Source: Pontederia crassipes
Taxonomy: Eukaryota; Streptophyta; Magnoliopsida; Commelinales; Pontederiaceae
Direction: 5' to 3'
NCBI GenBank assembly: GCA_030549335.1
Contig: CM060193.1
Coordinates: 49,247,891-49,311,890, forward strand
Length of the DNA: 64,000 bases
Shown here: one piece after another, positions 54,776 through 64,000 of the stretch
How positions within the stretch are numbered: position 1 is the first letter of the stretch
How the letters are laid out: each line of letters begins with the position of its first letter
Notes under the pieces: model-generated
The model's input: the letters and a program-made list of their open reading frames with translations, nothing else
What the model was told of the DNA's origin: nothing
Databases searched by the model: none
Translations under genes and position numbers: made by a program

Positions 54776-55439
54776 TGATAGTGATATTTGGGATTGAGTA
54801 GTGATAACTTGCTGAAATTAAAGAAAAGAGTCAATTTTTCATTTTTTTTGTCTCCCAACTCACTAGCTGCAAGTGCACAGGTGAGTTGTAGTAGACTTGG
54901 ATTGTCGTATCCACAAAGATTTAAAGTTCTAAACTACCTAAAAACAATTTAGATTAATCCTAACTAAGGTGGCAAAAACAGATTTTTAAAGGAATGAAAA
55001 CAGATTTTTCTATGATATGCAGAATGATAACTTCTTTTGGGGTTTTGGGAATTTATCAAAACTGAATTATAAATGCAAAATTAATGGCTAGAAAGGTTTA
55101 ACTATCAATGAGGAAGGTTCTTCTAGGATTTGGGGTTCATCTAAATTAATTATGGATGGATTTGATCAAGTTATCATTAGAAATTCAATTCTGATTTAAC
55201 CTTTAATATAGCTGCTCCCACAGCTCAATTGGCCCTGAACTAATCAACATATTAGCATATAATTATTAGTTAGGTTAAATCAGAAGAGGTTCCTCACTGA
55301 AAATGAAGTTATCATTGGACTCAAATGGAAGTTCAATGCTGATTTTTACAATTTCAAGGAAATCTGCAATGATAACTTGATGGATGCAGTCACAAATTAA
55401 TAAAATCACTTCAATTAGTTAAACAAGAATGAAATCTAT

Positions 55440-56600
55440 CCAATATTAGTGCTTGTACTCCTTGGTTCATCTCTGAATTTCAGGAGGAATTGAAATCAAC
55501 CTCTCGGCTGCAATTAAGAATGGATTCCACACAATCACTAATTAATTGGAATCAAAAGGGCATCCAATCTTTAATGGGGAATTCAGCAAATTTTCATTGC
55601 TCCTTGGTTCATCTCTGAATCTCAAGGAAGGCCATAAGACCACCTCTCAGTGGTAGGTTAAAACAGGATTTAACAATAAAAAATAGATTTCCCTGAAATT
55701 TAGGAAATCAGCAACAAAAAACAATTCAGAAATCAGCACTAGCAAACATTGGAATTCAGCACATATGACTCATTGGAATTCAGATTTTCCATTTTTCTTT
55801 GGTTCATCTCTGAACAATAAAGTACCCCTAGGATTCACTTCTCAGTGATTTAATGAAATCAAGGGTTCACAACAGCAAATCAGGATCCAAAGATTCAGGA
55901 AATCAGATTTGCAATCAGAATTGAAATTTAGAAATTAGCATTGAGAAGTTTGCAATAATTCAGGGATTAAAAACTTGGAAACACCATTGCCTCTTGATTC
56001 ATTTTTGAACAAGAATGAAACCTTAAATAACCTCTCAGTTATCAATTGGATCAGGACTCAACAATGATGAAAACAGAAAACAGAAATCAGAATCAGATTG
56101 GGGGAAAACAGAAATCAGAATTCAGGAAAATCAGCAATATAGATTAATGGAATTCAGGCCTGCCAAATGCCTCTTGACCCATCTCTGGACTGCAAGAGAT
56201 TCCTAGAGTACACCTCTCAGTGATTTGAATGAAATAGGGATTAATAATTGGCAAATCAGATTCCAAACAAAATCAGAAAGCAGAACAAATTTCAGAAATA
56301 AATTCAGAAATCAGAAGTACAAACTGAATTGAATCAAAAGTATGCCCAACATCTTGATTCATTTCTGAACAGGGTGGGAGGACAATAGCAACCTCTCAGT
56401 TGCTCAATTTATCAGATTGAGAATGGTAAGTAGATTTAAACAGCCCTTGGAAATCAGATTCAGGAAAAATCAGGAAATCAGACTTTTTAGAAATTCAGAA
56501 ATCAGACTTTTCAATTAAGAATGGAATTCAGTAACTTACCATTGATGCCTAATTCATTTCTGAATAAGGGTTAGATCAAAAGTTAACTTCTCAGTTATAG
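55440..56600 (-). repeat. Seven degenerate repeat units, each with a conserved hairpin
   Basis: Each unit has a core of the form CTTG-TTCA-loop-TGAA-CAAG followed about 25-30 bp later by CTCTCAGT. Cores lie at 55461-55484, 55603-55626, 55797-55822, 55993-56013, 56173-56196, 56353-56373 and 56548-56569. On the minus strand the loops are GAGA, GAGA, GAGA, AAAA, GAGA, GAAA and GAAA. Confidence 0.8.
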
Positions 56601-56930
56601 ATTACAATAGGATCTACACAATGGCAAGAAATGATTCAAAACAGTGCTGAAATCTGAAACCAGAAATGATTTTCAGTGCAGAAATTTAATTCAGTCCACA
56701 TTCATCCATATTTAACTTAGATTACTACCCTATCCCAGAAAAAATGGAGTTTAGCTCCTCATATATACAAAGCTTGACATAAAATGAAATGAAGAACATG
56801 TACAAATCATCCTTTGGCAGCTCTCGACAGCAATTCCAGCAGCAACTAGTAGCTCCTCCAGTAGCAGCAGCTCCCTCTTGCTCCAAACCCTCAATGTCCA
56901 GCCCTCCCTTTCCTCCTTCAGAAATTTCAC

Positions 56931-56938
56931 CTTTTATA
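56931..56938 (-). promoter_or_regulatory. TATA box of solo LTR copy B
   Basis: The minus strand reads GTCATATAAAAGG, the equivalent of 20881-20888 in copy A, and divides the GATAACTT-box region from the hairpin region. Confidence 0.55.
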
Positions 56939-57985
56939 TGACTCCTCTCCACCTTTGGATCAGCATCAGAATGTTCTAATCCTCCTGATTGCAGCCATCT
57001 ATTTCTGGCCTGAAGATTTCTTGCTGTAGTGACAGCTTTTAGTGCAGGAAATCAGTGGTCCCCCCTACCTTTTTCCACTTTTTGGTCACCTTTCTCCCTG
57101 CTACAAATCCCCAAACAGCAAGCATCAATGCTCTTGAATGGTGTTTTGACAAATAAAGAATAAGGTGATGATAATTGCTAGCTCAGATATCAAATGGTAT
57201 TAGGTGTTGTGCAGGAATGAAAATTTGTATCAAAATTAATGAATTAAGTGGCCCAGAATGATAACTTGTCACAAATCATGGAAATTATCTAAATGCAAGT
57301 GATTCAAAGCATTAGAAGCATCAAATGGACTAGAGTAATAAGTGAGTGCATTCAGAAATCAAATATGAATGAGATTTCTAAGAAGTGATAACTTGGGTGC
57401 CAAAAAATGATAACTTATATGACTTAAAAACGATAACTTGTGATAACTTGAGTTGTGATTATCCAAATGTGATGAAATTTGACCAGCAATGAGTTAGAAC
57501 AATAACAAGATGATTTTTTAAGGTCCCTGTGCAGAATTAATGGTTTTGCATGTCGAAATGATAGAATTGCCCTTTAACGATAACTTGGCAAAGGAAAAAT
57601 GATAACTTGTTCAAATGGGCTTAAAACTTTGCACAAGTTGAGATGTGACTATTCAAATATGATTTATATATGATAATGATGGATTTAGGGCAAGAAAACC
57701 ATTGAAAATCAGTTCATTCAAAATAATGATAACTTGACATATATGAATGATAACTTGTCCTCAAAATAATAACTTGGCATAGAATTTAAATATTAATGGA
57801 TTTTGACATTTCAGAACCTCAATGCACATGGAATTAAGTATGAAATGAGGAATATCAACTAGTTATTACAATGTATGCATTCCAAGTATAATTGGCCCAA
57901 AGATAAGCAAAAGTGAGACTCGATATGTATGAAATGCATCTAAAATGGGTTAGAAACTTATAGTGATAAGCTAGTGTTCACTCGT

Positions 57986-59361
57986 CAACTTCGTCATAGG
58001 AGCGGCAATCTTGGAAAAGTTTTGGATAAACCTTCTATAGTATCCAGCAAGTCCCAAGAAACTCCGGATCTCGGTAACACTCTTGGGCCTATTCCAATTT
58101 AGGACCGTTTCAACTTTTGCCGGGTCCACGGCTACTCCATGCCTTGACACAATATGACCAAGAAACATAACCTCTTCAAGCCAAAATTCACATTTGGAAA
58201 ACTTGGCATAAAGCTTGTTCCTCATCAAAGTTTCCAACACAATGTGAAGGTGTTCTCTATGCTCTTCCGGGCTTGATGAGTAAATGAGGATATCATCCAC
58301 AAATACTATCACAAATTTGTCCAAGTATGGACTAAAAACCCTATTAATCAAATCCATGAATGCGGCGGGCGCATTCGTTAGTCCAAAAAGCATAACAAAA
58401 ATTTCTAATATCCATACCTCGAATGGAATGCTATTTTGGGAACGTCTTGCTCGGCTACCCTTAGTTAATGGTAGTCACTCCTTAGGTCGATCTTGGAGAA
58501 GACCGACGCCGATGATAATTGATCAAAAAGATCATCGGTTCTTGGTAAGGGGTACTTGTTCTTCATTGTCACCTTGTTGAGCATTCGGTAGTCGATACAC
58601 AACCTTAATGAGCTGTCCTTCTTCTTGACAAATAGTACCGGTGCGCCCCATGGTGAGGCGCTTGGTCTAATGAACCCCTTATCCAAGAGTTCTTGTAGTT
58701 GCGTCTTCAGTTCATGCATCTCCGCCGGGTCCATTCGGTAGGGCGGTTTTGAGATGGGAGTGATCCGCGGAAGTAGTTCAATATTGAACTCAACTTTCCT
58801 TCTTGGAGGTAATCCCGCAATGTCTTCCGGAAAGACATCGGGATATTCTCTTATCACATCCAAGGATTCAAATGCCTTGTGTTGTGAATCCGTCTTGGCG
58901 ACGCTTGCCAAAAATCCTCTTGCCCCTTTCTTGATCATCTTGCTTGCCTTAGTTGCTGAAATGAACACTTTGACTTCCTTAGAGGGAATTCCCTTAATCA
59001 TTGTAGGCTTTCCATGATGGCCACCTATACAAACTTTCTTTTCCTTACAATACATGTGAGCATCATTGTAAGATAACTAATCCATTCCTAAGATTACATC
59101 ATACTCTACCATAGAAAGCAATATGAGGTCACTTGGGAAGTTCTTTCCATCTATTTCTATGGGTACATTGGGAATATATCTTCTAGTGCCTACAATCCCC
59201 GTAGGGGTTACAACTTCTAGTTGACAATGATTGACTAGAGGCTTTACATGTAGCATGCTTACAAATGCATGAGAGATAAAAGAATGGGTTGCACCCGAAT
59301 CAAATAAAACATTGGCATAGTGACCGACAATTAGGATATTACCTTAGATCACATCGTTTTC
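57986..59361 (-). pseudogene. Protease and reverse transcriptase of gypsy element 2, disrupted
   Basis: Protease motif VLFDSGATHSFISHAF near 59290-59330. An in-frame stop lies near 59340 and another (GMD-stop-LSYND) near 59078. Reverse transcriptase runs from about 58960 with [18 protein letters not shown] and [20 protein letters not shown], then a stop after RSDYH (58465) and a frameshift near 58400. It continues with [13 protein letters not shown] and the intact catalytic [10 protein letters not shown] (about 58290-58320), ending at [11 protein letters not shown] where the solo LTR is inserted. Confidence 0.85.
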
Positions 59362-60297
59362 TTAAGCGGTCTCATCCACTTCCATGGCGAAGACTCTTGC
59401 TGGGGCCCTTGGTGGGTTTGCCACTATCTTTCCTTTGTCCTTGTTGCCCCCTTGTTTTGCGGGACAATCCCTTATGTAATGGCCCTCCTTGTCACATTGA
59501 AGACATGTCCCAGCCTTCATGCAGCATTCTCCATAATGGTTTCTTTCACAATGTGCACATAAGGGTTTGGTTGGTTCTACCTTCTTTGGAGAGTAGTATG
59601 GTGCCTTCCTTAGATTACTTCCTTGGGTCTTCCCTTCATGCTTCTTCATGGTCTTTCCTTTAGCAATCCTTCTTTCTTCGTACTTCCTTTCATGATCGGC
59701 AGTAAGCTCTACCGCCTTCTTCATGGTGGTGCAGCGACCACTCATAACCCATGGTTGCAGTCCAAGATTCAGCCCATTGATGAATCTCTTTGTCCTTCGG
59801 AGCTCATTCTCATTGAGCTCCCCATACTTCTCTAGTCTAAGGAAAGTGTTTACGTATACTCCCACCGTCATAATACTTTGGACAAGGTTGAGAAACTCGT
59901 CCCTCTTTTTTTCTTTAACATGATCGGGAAAGAAGCGTGCCTCAAACGCTTTCACAAAACTTTCCCAACCCACTTCTTCTTCATTCTGGAAGGTGATTTT
60001 CAAGAGTGTCTTCCACCATGCCTTAGCTTGTCCGCAAAGGTGATGCGTAACATACATCACCTTGCGATCTTCGGGACATCCCATGACTTTAAGAATGTCC
60101 CCTATTTCCTCAACCCATGATTTGGCTAAATCCGAGTCTCCTTCTCCATCAAACTTGGGAGGTTGGAGCCTTAGGAACCTCTCGATGGAATAGTCCGGTT
60201 CATTAATCCTTTGGACGTTTTGTGCAGCCCGGATTAATTCATCAAGGAAAGTATTCCTTTCATGTTCCTCGTCAACGATAGCACGTCTTGGAGGCAT
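59362..60297 (-). pseudogene. gag of gypsy element 2, intact frame of 311 codons
   Basis: Starts MPPRRAIVDEE. The retrotransposon gag core is at about 45-200 (FDGEGDSDLAKSWVEEIGDI, KAWWKTLLK, WESFVKAFEARFFPDHVKEK, KRDEFLNLVQS), followed by a basic stretch and a CCHC zinc knuckle (CLQCDKEGHYIRDC, about 268-281). It ends at a TAA shortly after AMEVDETA, where related elements usually read on into protease. It is labelled a pseudogene because the element is broken, though this frame itself is uninterrupted. Confidence 0.85.
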
Positions 60298-60474
60298 CTA
60301 TATTCATAATCAAATAAACACAACATCATAATTAGCATGAGTTAAACATGGAAGAACATGTACCTTTAGGTTCGGTGGCACCTCATGACAATTGCACATG
60401 GAATTTACACTTAGACATTTTAGCCAACCTATGGCTTAGACACATAAGACTTAAGACATAAGAGCCAAACTATG

Positions 60475-60486
60475 GCTCTGATACCA
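60475..60486 (-). other. tRNA-Met primer binding site of gypsy element 2
   Basis: The minus strand reads TGGTATCAGAGC, two bases after the LTR end. Confidence 0.92.
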
Positions 60487-60488
60487 AT

Positions 60489-63059
60489 TGTAACGCCCTC
60501 AAAATTTGGCCCCAATATAGTTGTCGAACCCTAGGCGGCGTCACTTTGATTTGACCTAATTTCATAAAACTTTGCAGCGGAAACATAATATAATAAATTT
60601 AAGACAATAACATTATAAAACAGCGGAAGACTTCATAGATAAAATCCAAGATAACATAAACTGGCCCATGGGCCTAATAGGCTCTAACGTATACCCAACA
60701 AAAGGGTTTTTACAATATAAAGAGTTCAAGTGAAATACATGACTCCATAAGGCTCATAAGCCATACATAAATGACTCTTACAAGAGTTCATCAACATAAC
60801 ATAATATAAGTAAGATAACTTGGGTCGTAGCCCGATACGCCCATGTGCAATGTCTTCGTCAAGAGGCCCTCACCGCCGAACCTAAGCCTCATCCATACCT
60901 GCACGGATCCATGAGTGCAGGGGATTTCTCCCATTAGAGTATGTTGAGGCCCATGCATGCTATAAAAGGAAGTTATGGCATGTTATGAGCTACATGTTAT
61001 GACATATGCATACCATCATCATGGAACATAAATCATATACATGCTATGAGCTACATATGCATACTACGTGGCATATGAGCATATCAATATGGCAAGATAA
61101 GATAACATGTAACATCCTAATCTTTAAGTCGAACATATCATAACTTATCATCATGCTAATGCATATCTTGATCTTATCATACTTTACTCTATCATCTTTC
61201 ATCATGTCATGATATGATGTGACAAGTGGACATTCATATTGCATCCTCATAGGTGCATACTTCATCAAACTTCTTTACATCTTTACTTTATGTCCCAAGT
61301 CATTCATCATTCATCTTTTCATATTTCATCTTTACTTAGATACTTTCTTATCTTGTTGATTGTGAAGATCATGTTGAGTTCAAGGGAAAATGGCTAGCTA
61401 GGCCAATACATTGGGGTCGCGGGAAGCCAATAGAGACGCCACACTAGGGGTGTAACTCGCCTCCTGGATCCGCGGATGCCCAATTGAGACGTCACGCTTG
61501 GGGTGGAACTCGCCTCAACTTATGGAAACGCCACGCTTGAAGTGAAACTCGTTTCCCCGAGAAATGCCACGCTTAGGGTGGAACTCATTTCCCCTTTCCT
61601 TGATTGCAACAAGTCACATTCACGCCAATCCGTCTTTTACTTACTTTCATCAATACATACAATCACTCGTACATATTGCATGTTTTAACCCTATTTAAGA
61701 TCATACATACTTCAAAACATACTACATGTGGGCATTCAATCATAGTCAATCAGCTTTCAGAATGGGCGACCGTTCTGGGTAACGGTCGACCATTGGAAGG
61801 GTATCGATCGACCGGTCTGCTATCGATCAATCGTTATGGTCCATTCGGACGACCGAAATGAGACTTCGGTTCGTCCGCTAATCACAGAATGTAACACACT
61901 TCTAAATCGGACGACCGCTGGAATAACGGTCGATCGCTTATAGGTCTTTCGGACGTCCGAAAATGGATTTCGAATCGTCCGCTAATCACAGAATGTGTCG
62001 ACTATTTGGACAACACTTATCGGGCGACCGTTAATATATCGGTCGACCATTACATTACTGTCGGACGACCGAAACAGGATGTTTGGTCGACCGCTAATCA
62101 TAGAATGTTCGACTCTTCCAAAAGGGGCGACCATTATAGAACCGATCGACCATTGGACAGAGTTTTACACGACAATGGTCTCCAGAACGATCGACCGATA
62201 CCTTATCGGTCGCCCGTTCTGAGGCCGACAGAATACGATTTTTACACTATTTCATTCCAAATCTTTCCTACAACGAACATATTGAATACATACTTGATTC
62301 TAAACATCATATAAGGCATTTCTTAACATTCTTGACATTCTAATCATAAATCCTAAAGAGATCTTCACATGAGACATACAACATGCTAATCACATTTATA
62401 ATGTACATGAGCTTTACCTAACTTCATAATCAATCAACATAAGGGCAATAAGCATTCTATAGTAAGCATAATAAGCAATAAAGCAATAGCTATGAATCAC
62501 ATGACATTCTAAGCATGATTGGTAAAAGCATAGCAATCTAAGGAATTATAAATGCACATTTTCCTACCCATTCTCTCTAAGAACAAAGGGTTTGCTCTTA
62601 TGCCCTAATCCATACATCAAACAACATTAGGGTGAGGTGGAAAGATTTGGATCCCCTCAACATACCTTAATAGCAATGTCCTAAACTTCCACTTTCTTCC
62701 TCCCTCTTCTCTTCTTCCTCTCCTCATTGAACTACTGCTGTCCAAACTTCCAAATGGGGCTGCTACAGTGATGAGAAAAGGGTGAGTGAGCTGCCATATT
62801 GAGACGAGGGATGGTGGATGCTTACCCTATTTCCTTCCTTCCCCTGCTGTTGGCCGAATGGAGCTTCAAGTGAGAGAGAGAGAAATGATTTACTGTAGCT
62901 GTTAGGTGTGTGTTTTGTGTTGCTTTCGGCTGAGTGGGGTAGGTGGAGTCTGTTAGGGTATTAGTTTAAGGTGTATGCACATATGGGCTTGAGCCTTGGG
63001 CTGCATGCGGCTGGGTTGCATTAGTTCTTTTTTTTTTCATTTTACATCAGGATATTACA
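60489..63059 (-). repeat. 5' LTR of gypsy element 2
   Basis: In element orientation it starts TGTAATATCCTGATG and ends GAGGGCGTTACA. It is almost base-for-base the same as 50133-52709 through the central part. A visible difference is a replaced stretch near 60960-60990. Confidence 0.95.
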
Positions 63060-63064
63060 TTAAA

Positions 63065-63718
63065 ATTAGAGGTACTAGATTATGCATTTAGTACAGATTC
63101 ATTCAATATTAATTCGTATCTCTGCATGCTCTTTAATTTAACATAAATTTTGCAAATACAACTTTGATCAAAGTAAAAACACCACAAAAGCTGTTGATTA
63201 GAAGTAGCTATTTGAAATGAAGGTGATATACACCCTGTAATGTTCTACAATGTTTAGCTGAACACAAGACCATTATTATAGTGAGGAAGCCAAGTACACA
63301 TTTGACACAAATCCTCTAGGGTCACTCTCAAAAAAAAAAAAAATTGAATAGTTAGAACTTGGAAGCTGCATGCATATTCAATTCAGAAATGTACATTATG
63401 AAGTTTCTTGTTCCAACTGATTTGCAAGCTTCCAGCCCTAGAAACAAATGAATGAATCTTGCTGAACTATCCCAGAGTATGTCCTTTAGAGAATGCAAGA
63501 TGATCTCTCTAAAAGGAATGGGTATAAATTTAAATGGATAAGCTCAGAATAAGATGGCACAAGAGAGTGAAAGTGATAAAATAAATGTATTGACAGAGCA
63601 AAGAATGCATCTCTGACAACTTGGTATATCTAGTTACACGTTATAACACATATCTTCGCTGCTCAATTTGCTAATGGCACCAACTAGAGAGCTGCACAAA
63701 AACACCTCAAATAACCTG
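63065..63718. other. Flank and probable 3' UTR of the CorA-like gene
   Basis: AT-rich DNA containing an A tract near 63330. The part nearest 63718 is presumably the 3' UTR of the minus-strand gene. No other gene is seen. Confidence 0.45.
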
Positions 63719-63966
63719 TCAAAGAGGCATGTATCGGCCATCATGAATATTTCTCCGCAAGAATGACAATCTGTTGGACCAACTCCATTTAACTGTCCGC
63801 CGTCTTTTCCATGCAGAAAAGCGTGCATAAAGAGATGGAAAGAGGAATCCTAATAGGAGAAGAACCACAATCAGAACGCATAGTATCATAACATTAATAA
63901 ACCCATCTTTAAGTTCAGGATCCCTTTGGCCAGTCCATGGCACACCGCCGACGTTCATACCGAATA
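63719..63966 (-). CDS. CorA-like Mg2+ transporter family protein, last coding exon (partial)
   Basis: The minus-strand exon starts after an acceptor (TTATGCAG) at 63966 and ends with TGA at 63719-63721. It reads FGMNVGGVPWTGQ, i.e. the GMN signature of CorA-type Mg2+ channels at the end of the penultimate membrane helix. A hydrophobic segment follows (GFINVMILCVLIVVLLLLGF, a membrane span), then a very basic tail (SAWKRRRTVKWSW, RRNIHDGRYMPL). In the family the GMN loop forms the selectivity filter of a pentamer. The 'GMNVGGVPW' variant and the basic tail fit the plant CorA-like proteins that differ from the MRS2/MGT group. The rest of the gene lies beyond the right edge. Confidence 0.85.
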
Positions 63967-64000
63967 CTGCATAACAAAAGCAAATGTTCAGTAATCCTAA

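Larger units (their letters stand above)
54776..57980 (-). mobile_element. Solo long LTR, copy B (3.2 kb), nested in gypsy element 2
   Basis: It starts TGATAGTGATATTTGGG and ends AGCTAGTGTTCA, flanked by perfect CTCGT duplications (54771-54775 and 57981-57985) inside RT/RNase H coding sequence. TG...CA ends and a 5-bp duplication indicate an LTR retrotransposon product, and the lack of any internal region indicates a solo LTR. A TATA box on the minus strand (56931-56938) sets the orientation. The upstream part (57245-57780) has about ten GATAACTT boxes. The downstream part (55440-56600) has seven degenerate units of about 140-200 bp, each with a short hairpin. Short ends GTGATAACT / AGT(G)TTCAC-like are inverted. 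Confidence 0.85.
50133..63059 (-). mobile_element. Structurally complete Tekay/Del-like Ty3-gypsy retrotransposon (element 2)
   Basis: LTRs at 60489-63059 (5') and 50133-52709 (3') are nearly identical and are flanked by a perfect target duplication TTAAA (50128-50132 and 63060-63064). The primer site for tRNA-Met (60475-60486) follows the 5' LTR, and a purine run AAGGGGGG lies just before the 3' LTR. Gag, protease, RT, RNase H, integrase and a chromodomain-like tail are in gypsy order. A 3.2-kb solo LTR interrupts it between RT and RNase H. Several stops and frameshifts, and a changed catalytic integrase residue, make it non-autonomous. Without the nested insertion it is about 9.7 kb. Confidence 0.95.

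Overview
This window is nuclear DNA of a flowering plant. The evidence is intron-rich genes with plant orthologues (a plastid-targeted 3-isopropylmalate dehydrogenase, a WDR26-type LisH/CTLH/WD40 protein, ribosomal protein eL41 and a CorA-like Mg2+ transporter), a telo-box and TATA promoter on the ribosomal protein gene, an Au-type SINE, and dense nested plant retrotransposons and CACTA transposons. The sequence alone does not settle the species, or even monocot versus dicot.

Layout. (1) 1-16154 is nested LTR-retrotransposon debris: a copia-type LTR piece, several Tekay/Del-like gypsy LTR pieces, and a broken gypsy element (4383-15851, plus strand). A CACTA fragment sits inside its gag gene. 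(2) 16801-28698 is a CACTA element, itself a deletion derivative. Its GC-rich block has received a non-autonomous LTR element (19158-25970), a tandem mini-LTR (TRIM) array with an inverted partner (26134-27154) and a solo LTR (27234-27900). A second family of long solo LTR (19269-21924) sits inside the non-autonomous element. (3) 30500-44300 is the gene island: WDR26-like (plus), 3-isopropylmalate dehydrogenase (plus) and eL41 (minus, only 25 codons), with one miniature transposon between the first two. (4) 44300-50130 is AT-rich intergenic DNA with degenerate miniature elements and an LTR remnant. (5) 50133-63059 is a structurally complete Tekay-like gypsy element (minus strand) with near-identical 2.6-kb LTRs, a perfect 5-bp target duplication (TTAAA) and a tRNA-Met primer site. 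Its coding region is broken, and a 3.2-kb solo LTR (54776-57980, perfect CTCGT duplication) is nested in reverse transcriptase. (6) 63719-63966 is the last coding exon of a CorA-like transporter that continues off the right edge.

The four host genes are unrelated housekeeping genes and show no sign of acting as a unit. The most unusual signals are structural. The long solo-LTR family carries about 11 copies of a short hairpin whose loop, read on the strand the TATA box predicts to be transcribed, is a GNRA-type tetraloop (GAAA or GAGA) in 9 copies, with G-U wobbles and compensatory changes in the stems. Separately, the gypsy LTRs share a hairpin slot whose arms differ in sequence between copies but keep pairing. 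Both are inferences read by eye; a covariation test would decide them.
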